A DNA stretch of 64,000 nucleotides, taken from contig NZ_LT906457.1 in NCBI RefSeq assembly GCF_900186965.1, forward strand, positions 273,501-337,500. Direction: 5' to 3'. The notes beneath the pieces were generated by a model. That model was not told where the DNA came from, did not search any database, and saw only the letters and a program-made list of their open reading frames with translations. This DNA is from Legionella spiritensis (lineage in GTDB: Bacteria > Pseudomonadota > Gammaproteobacteria > Legionellales > Legionellaceae). The stretch's first letter is position 1; each line of letters begins with the position of its first letter. Shown here one piece after another: positions 15,786 through 24,700 of this stretch. The translations under genes were made by a program, and so were the position numbers.

Positions 15786-18700
15786 ATGATGTATATGGTA
15801 AAAAAAAATCAGCCGGACAATGTAAAAGGCGTTCTGAAGGAACCCGTTGCAATCGTTGGCATGAATTGCCGATTTCCCGGAATTGTTACCGATGTCGACG
15901 ATATTCATTCGTTTTATGAGATGCTGATTCAAGGGTTAACCCCAATTAAAGAAGTACCCGGGCAGCGCTGGAATAGCGATGAATATTATGATGCCGATAG
16001 AAGCAAGCCGGATAAAATCGTCACGAAACTGGGCGGCTTTTTAAAAAACGTACATTTATTCGATGCTGATTTTTTTAGAATACCGCCTGTGGAAGCCAAG
16101 CAAATGGATCCACAGCACCGGCTTTTTCTGGAGGTGGCTGTTCGAGCGCTAAATCATGCCAACATCACGCTTCGTTCGCTTAATGGATCAAACACCGGCG
16201 TATACTGCGGTATTTCCTCGCAAGATTACAGTCACCTCAATTATAAGGATAATATCCGCTTTAATGAATACACGCAGATAGGAGCGGCAAACAGTGCGGC
16301 GGCAGGACGATTAAGCCATTTTTTGAATTTAAAGGGGCCAAGTCTGGTGGTGGATACGGCTTGTTCCTCTTCCTTGTCGGCCCTATATCTGGCAGCGACG
16401 GCACTGGCGGCCCGGCAATGTGACATGGCCATAGTGGGTGGGGTTCATCTTAATCTTTGCCCGGAAAATTTTATCGGCTTAACCAAAGCCAACATGCTGT
16501 CCGCCCGGGGCCAATGCAGTAGTTTCGACCGTGCGGCCGACGGGTTTGTGCGCAGCGAAGGTTGTGGCGTTGTTATTGTCAAGCGGCTGAGCGAGGCCCT
16601 GAAAGACAGGAACACGATCCACGCACTCATCAGAAGCGTGGTCATGAATCAGGATGGGGATGGAACGACGCTGGTGGCGCCTAACCCTGACGCTCAAATT
16701 GCCATGCACCGGGCCGCGCTGGAACAAGCGAATCTTCGTTCCGGCGATATTGATTATATTGAAACCCATGGAACAGGCACCGTGGTTGGCGACAGTGTGG
16801 AATTTAATGCCATCCGCCGTGTGCACGAAGGCCATCACCGCAAAGAAAAACCATTGGTGCTGGGGGCGTTAAAAAGCAATCTGGGACATACCATTGCATC
16901 ATCCGGCATTGCGTCGCTTGTTAAGGTGATAGGTGCGATGAGCCATGAGACCATTCCACCTAATTTGCATTATTCAACCCCTAACGATTCCATTGAGCCC
17001 GATAGTATTCCCGCTCTTTTTCCTGTGCAAGCAACGCCTTTCAGGAAACAAAAAAATAAAAGGCGATACGCGCAAGTCTCCAATTTCGGCTTTAGCGGTA
17101 CTAACGTCAGTGCCATTGTCGAGGAGGCGCCTGATAGTGAAATCCAGGAATCCCTGACGGAAACGACCGAACCCCAATGTTTTGTTCTTTCCGCAAACAG
17201 TGACGCGTCATTAAAACAAATGATGGCCACCTACGTACGCTATTTGCAGGAATCCCGGGCGTGTTTGAGTGATATCTGCTACACCTTGATCAATGGCCGT
17301 GATCATTACAAATACCGTTGTGCCATCATAGCGCCTGACAAGGACACGTTAATTAAAAAAATTAACGCGCAGGAATATGATTTGCGCAAAGTGACTGTCA
17401 AAAAAGGCATCAAAACCGTACGCAATGATGCCCGGGAAATTTATGAACACTATATGTCCGGAGCCACCATAATTCTGGACGGGGATGAAACGCACGGCCG
17501 TCACGTTGATTTACCCCTGTACTGTTTTGATGAAAAACCCTATTGGCATGAACCGGGAACAACCAATACCCATTGGCTGGATGCGTTATATCACCAGTCC
17601 AAGGAACAGCGAGTGACGGCCATTAAAACCAGAATAGCCGATATGGTACAGACGCTTTTAAAAAAAGAGCGGGTGAATGAGTATCATGATTTTGAAATTC
17701 TGGGATTCACCGAACCACTGTTGGAGGCTCTGGACCAAAAGCTTCACGATCTGTTGTCACCGCGCGTTCACATACCCGATGTGCTTGCGTCGTTTCATTT
17801 CTCCATCGATAAACTGGCAAGACATTTATACCTGCGTATTTACCCTGCCGCAGTGGCCAGGCAACCGTCGATTAATGTTTTAAACACGGAACCCATAGCC
17901 ATTATCGGGATGAGTTGTCGTTTCCCCCAAGCGTCTAATCTCAATGCGTTTCTATCCCTGTTGGAAAACGGCGAAAGCGGCATGGCCGATATACCCCTGG
18001 AGCGATGGGATAATGAGAAATACTATGATCCCGATGTGAATGCCCTTGGCCGATTATATATTAAACAATTGGGCTTGATTGGCGATATCAAAAAATTTGA
18101 CGCGGAGTTTTTTAATGTCAGTCCAAGGGAAGCCAGGTTCATGTCGCCCCAGTTGCGCGTTTTTATGGAAACCTGCTATCACGCCATAGAACATGCCAAT
18201 CTTTCTCTGGATGCTATCAAAGACAGCAAGACCGGCGTTTTTGTTGGGGTCGGTACGAATGAATATCCCAAAATATTGGCCAATCAGGGCGTCAGTCTGG
18301 AAGATTTAAATATCTATTTTGCCACGGGAAATGTTTTGAACGCGTTGGCGGGCCGGGTCGCTTATACCTTTGATTTGCACGGCCCCATTCAGGCCGTCGA
18401 TACAGCCTGCTCTTCCTCGATGACGGCCATTCATAACGCGTGTCTGAGCCTGCAATCAGGTGATTGTAATATGGCGTTAGCCGGTGGTGTCAATATATTA
18501 CTGACGCCTGACTCGAACATCACCTTGTCGAAAGCGCGAATGTTATCGCCTGAGAGCCGCTGCAAGACCTTTAGTGACGACGCGGATGGCTATGCCCGCA
18601 GTGAAGGTTGCGGCGTTGTCGTGTTAAAGCGTTTGAGTACTGCCATCAAGGACAATGACACGGTTCTGGCGGTTATCAAAGGCACGGCGGTCAACAGCGA

Positions 18701-21700
18701 CGGAAAAAGCGGCGGGTTTACGGTGCCAAACGGTATTGCCCAGGAAGAAGTGATACGCGCGGCGCTGGCCAAAGCGAAATTGTCGCCGGCTGATATCGAT
18801 TGTATTGAGGCCCATGGCACCGGTACGCCTTTGGCCGATCCGATAGAAGTCAACACGCTGACTCGAATTTTCAGTGACAGTCATAGTGTGGACAAGCCGC
18901 TTTACATCAGTTCGGTAAAAACCAATATTGGTCATAGTGAAAGCGCGGCGGGTGTCGCCAGCGTTATCAAAGCCGTGCTGAGTCTTAACGCACGCAAAGT
19001 GTTCAAGCACCTCAATTTCAAAAAGCTCAATCCCGAAATTGATTTGAAAAATGCCGTTATTCCATTACGGACTGTAGACTGGCTCAACGAGAGGGACACA
19101 AGATATGTGGGTGTCAGTTCGTTTGGTTTTAGCGGTGCCAATGCGCATGTGATATTGCAACAGGCGCCTGAACGGGAAACGGAGCACCGCTCGATACCCG
19201 GGCCTTTTTTGCTGGTGTTATCGGCAAAAAGCGAGCGTTCCCTTGATTTATTATTGTCGAGCTATCAAAACTATTTATCCGATACGAAAGACGATTTTAG
19301 CGATATCTGTTACACGGCGGCGACCTGCCGCAACCATTTCTTGTTTCGAGTCGCCATCAAAGCCGATACCGCAAGGCAAGCCGCAGCCATCATCGCCGCA
19401 AAGCAATATGCTGTTGCCCGGATTAAAAAAGAGAAAGAAGCCGCCTCCTTGCCCCACACGGTGGATCAGTTCCAGACGGCTTATCAGGAAGGCTTTGCCA
19501 TAAACTGGTCTGATTATTATCAATCGTTTGGCCACGCGTTTCATAAAGTCAACTTACCTTTGTACGAGTTTGATAGAGATATCTACTGGGTGGAAAAAGC
19601 CCGGTTAAAAGATGATTTGATACCCAGAGACTGGGGTTTCCGGCTGCAATGGCAGGAACGGCCTTGTGATAAAAATAATAGTCACCCGCAGGAAAATAAC
19701 TGGTTATTGATAGGTGATCGGCAATTAGCGTCCGGTTTTAGAAAGCAAGGGTTGCAAATCGTCCTGGAAGAAGAGGGTTGCGGCCTCGATACATTGCAAG
19801 GGATTATTTTTGCAGTGGGGCTGGATTCTCCGCCAATTGATGATATTGATGCCAATATTGATTTCCAGAAAAATGCCCTCAAAAAGCTGCTAAATCTGGT
19901 GAAACAGCTACATCAACAGGGTGTGGCGTTACGCTTAATGGTGTTGACGACCAATGCCATTGCCGAACTCGCTGTCGGTGAACTGAATATCAGCCATAGC
20001 CCTTTCATTGGATTTTGCAAAACGCTGGCTTTGGAATTGCCGCAATGTCACACCATACTCGTTGATGGGGATGATAATCACGATGAACGTTATTTTGCGC
20101 AGGTCGTTGATGAGATTCACTGCAATCATGGTGCTTTTTATGAACAAATGGTTGCTTATCGTTCCGGCCGGCGCATGACGCCTCGTTTGCTGAAAATCGC
20201 CCTGACAGATAAAAAACGATCACTGTACGGGCAGGGACGTTACCTTGTTACCGGCGGTGGCGGTGGATTGGGGCTGGTGACTGCCCAGGCGCTGCTTTCA
20301 GCCGGCGCCAGGGAACTGGTTCTTGTCTCAAGACATATTGACAAGCCGGCGATCAAAACGGCCATCGGAAAAATTCAGCAGGATTTTCCCGGCCGCGTTA
20401 TCCGAACAATAAGTGTGGATGTTACTGATAAAAAGGCGCTGCGCGCCTTGTTTTCGGATATTAATTCCGATGGGTTGCTAAAGGGTATTATTCATACCGC
20501 AGGAGCGGCCGTTAAGGCGCCGCTGGTTGAGCATCAGGAGAAAGACGTCGATTACCTGTTTGAGGCCAAGCTACGGGGAGCCTGGTATTTGCACGAGTTA
20601 AGCCAATCCTGCCATCTCGATTTTTTTGTCGTTTACTCGTCCATTGCCGCGGTATTTGGCAGCAATAAGGAGTCTGTTTACAGCGCAGCCAACAGCTTCC
20701 TGGATGTTTTAATTGCCGAGCGGCTACGGCGGGGATTGCCCGGTACCGCTATTCAATGGGGTCCCTGGGGTGAGGTTGGCATGGCCAATGAGCGCGCCCG
20801 TAATCCGGCTCTCAAACAGGCTCTGGTGACTAATGAACAAGGCCATGCCTTGATTAAGGTATTAATTAATGGCCAGTTTGATCATGTCGCGATTATCTCT
20901 CCGGATTATCTTACGTTTATGCTCGATTTTGTTCCAAAACCGCAGTCTCTGTTTTATAAGGCTCTGGCTGACGATCTCGCAATAAAGGAGGTCGTTTTAT
21001 CTGTCAATAACGATTTATCACCATGGCTAAACGGTTTTCTGAAAGTAGATCCGGATAAAAGATTGCAGGCTTGCAAGGATATGATAGGGGCTGTCTGCAA
21101 GGAGATTCTCGAGCTGCCGGACACGGAGGAACTGGAGGAAGACGAAGGATTTTTTGAAATAGGCTTCGATTCCCTCATGATAGCCGAAATGGCCAGCGAG
21201 CTTAAGAAAAAACTGGAACCGACGGTGAAAGTGATGGTTAACATCGGCTTTGACTATCCGTCCATTAACAAACTGGCTAACTATCTGGCCTCGGAGCTTG
21301 ATAAAAAGCTGGTGACACAACAACAGCCGCACGTTGCGGTGGAACAGAAAGACGAGGCCATTGCTATCATCGGTATGAGTTGTTCCTTTCCGGAGGCTCA
21401 TGATGTCGCTGCGTTTGAAACGATGCTTGAACAGGGCTTGAATGGTATTAAAGACATCCCTCTCGAGCGCTGGGACAACAGCAAGTATTATGATCCCGAC
21501 ATGGATGCGCCGGGAAAATCCTATGTCAATAAACTGGGATTGATAGACAACATCAAGTGCTTCGACGCCGGCTTTTTTGGTATCAGCCCGCGCGAAGCGA
21601 AATTGATGGAGCCGCAGCAGCGACTTTTTCTGGAATGTTCATACAAGGCTCTGGAAAACGCCAATTATCCCCCATCCTCTCTGCGTGGCAGCTTGACCGG

Positions 21701-24700
21701 TGTGTTTGCGGGAGTCGGCCCCAATGAATATTATGCCAAACTGGAAAAATCCGGTTTTTCCAGTGAGGAGTTAAGCGCGTTTTCCATTACCGGCAATGTC
21801 TTGAATCTGATCCCGGGACGAGTGGCTTATACCTTTGATTTGAAAGGGCCGTCGTTAAGTATTGATACGGCTTGTTCTTCCTCTCTGGTGGCTATTCATT
21901 ACGCATGCCGGAGTTTAAATAATCATGAAATCGATTACGCCCTGGCCGGGGGCGTCAATGTATTGCTCATGCCCGAATCCAATGTCACGCTGTGTAAGGC
22001 CAAAGCGTTGTCACCTGATGGCCAGTGTAAAACCTTTGATAAAAACGCAAACGGCTATGTCCGGGCGGAAGGTTGTGGCGTGATAGTGTTAAAAAGGTTA
22101 GCCGATGCGAAACGCGACAAGGATCATATCCTGGCGGTTATCAAAGCCTCGGCGGTCAATAACGATGGCAAGTCTGCCGGTTTGACGGTGCCTAACGGTA
22201 AAAGCCAGGAAGCGGTCATGCGATCAGCGCTTCTGCAAAGCGGGTTATCCGCTCATGACATCAGTTATATCGAGGCGCACGGCACAGGAACGCCGCTTGG
22301 CGATCCCATTGAGGTGCACGCCATTAACAACGTCTATGGTTGTGAACGCGGTCAGGATAATCCCTTGTATCTGGGGGCGGTAAAAACCAACATCGGCCAT
22401 CTTGAAAGCGCTTCCGGAATTGCGAGTCTTGTTAAAACCGTCCTTGGGTTACAGCAAAAGAAGATTTACAAAAACCTGCATTTTCATCAATTGAACCCCA
22501 ATATAAAACCTGGCGATACACAGTTCGCATTACAAACCATAACCTGGGAGAGAGGAGGGGCACTCCGTTGTGCCGGTGTCAACGCCTTTGGTTTTAGCGG
22601 CACGAACGCGCACGTTATCCTTCAGGAATTTCCGGATGAGACGGTTGTCAAAACAAGGGCGCCGGTTCACCCGTATGTCCTTGTTCTTTCCGCCAAATCG
22701 CGGGCTTCTCTGGATGATTTATCCCGACGCTATCAACAGTATCTGGAAACCACCGGGGATGATTTTGGTGAGATCTGTTTTACCGCGGCACTTTGCCGAG
22801 AGCATTACCCCTATCGCCTGGCTGTTGCCGCGAAAACGGCTGCCGAAGCCAGCCGCCTGATGGGCAAAGGGGCGTTTGCCTTGTCCTCGCATGGCAATGA
22901 TCAGCCGCTTGATTTGCCGGAACACGGTGAACTCCCGGATTTGACGGCAAGGTATTTACAAGGCGAACAAGTGGACTGGTCGTCGTATTATAAAAGCCTT
23001 GGCCATGCGTTTGAAAAAGTAGTCCTGCCCAATTACCCTTTTCACAGGGTTGAGTTCTGGCCGGATAAAAAAAGCGACAGCACAACGCCTGCCGACATCG
23101 TACATCCTCTGCTGGGGCAGATGTTTTCCCTGCCGGGCAATGAGTACCTGTTTAACCAGAAGCTGGATTTACAACATTTAAGTTATGTCAAACACCATCG
23201 TGTGTTTGACAAAATCGTTTTTCCGGCGACAGCCTATATTGAAGCCGGTTTGGCGGCCGCTAAAGCTATTTTCAAGCGTCACGTTTTCTGTCTTGAAAAA
23301 TTTAATATTGCACAGCCATTATATCCCAGACAGGATCAGGATTTTCAGTTACAGGTAAAAGTCCGGGATGAGGAGCGATACCAGATCCGCATTTTTGCCG
23401 GACAGGATGGTCAGTGGCAGGCGTATGCCGATATGGAAATACATAAGACCGTCTCCCTGGCACCGGAATCAGTTGATTTGGATGCGTTGAAATCTTCATT
23501 TGAGCAGAAAGTGGATTTATCACAAATTTATGAGCATTTTGACCAGCGATCCCTGCTGTACGGTAACGAGTTCCAGGTTCTTAAGGAAGGATATGTGCAG
23601 ACAGACCGTATCCTCACGAAAGTGTCCTTGACCAAGGCAAGCCACAAAACCGGTTATTTTTATCATCCCGTTCTGCTTGACGGAGCCATGCAAAGTATTT
23701 TGCTGCTGGGAATAAACGGTGTTGAGAATACGACGTATGTCCCCTATGCGTTTACCCGCCTGACGGTTTTTCAGGAAGCGCCGGGAATGGTTTGGGCCTA
23801 CGTCATCAAACGTAATACCGGGTATGAGAATGAACTTTGTTGCGACATAAAATTGTATGACAGTTCAGGGTTTTTAATCGGCTGGCTTGAAGGGTTGATC
23901 TTAAGAAAGGTGACGCCGAATCATTTTATTTCGTACGAATTTCTCCTGCAGCATCTCTATCAGATCACCTGGAGTCCGCTTAAAACCAATATCACCGCCC
24001 AACCCCGATTGCCCGGGTTTTTGGTGGTATCCTCCGATGAGGCCAGGGCGAAAAAAATACTGGGCAATCTCGATTATCAGTTTGTGGCAAGTCCTCGGAA
24101 CATGGAGGCGCTAGCCAATGAACATATACTGTTTCTGTATGAACAGGGGCAGTTCCAGGATCTTTTTCAATGCTGTCAGGCTTTGTTTAAATCGCGTCCC
24201 GCAAGTTTTACCCTGGTGACTGAAAACGCTTACGCCATTCATCCTGATAACGAGGTGAATCCTTACCATACCATGGCCGGCGCTTTCTGGAGGAGTTTTA
24301 GAAACGAACTTGATCTCGGGCATAATTATGCCATTGATTTGGGGGAAGGCGGTACCCTGCCGGATCCCCTGAACTATCTCTTTAATGGCCCTGGTGAGGA
24401 AACGCAGTTGGCCGTCAGAGACGCCCTGTATCTGCCCCGATTGCGAAAAAAGCAACCACTTGGCCGAACCATGCCGCAAGCGCCGCTTTTTGACGCCCGG
24501 GCCAGTTATCTTATCGTGGGTGGAACAGGCGGATTGGCAAGGCCGTTGATGGAATATCTGATCCGTCGAGGCGTGACAGAGATTATTCTTGTCAGCAGAG
24601 CAGACTGTGCACCGGATCTCAGGGCGTTCATGGATCGTGCCGGACAACAGAAGGTGCGCGTCAGCCACTATAAGGCGGATGCCGGCAATTATCAGCAGAT

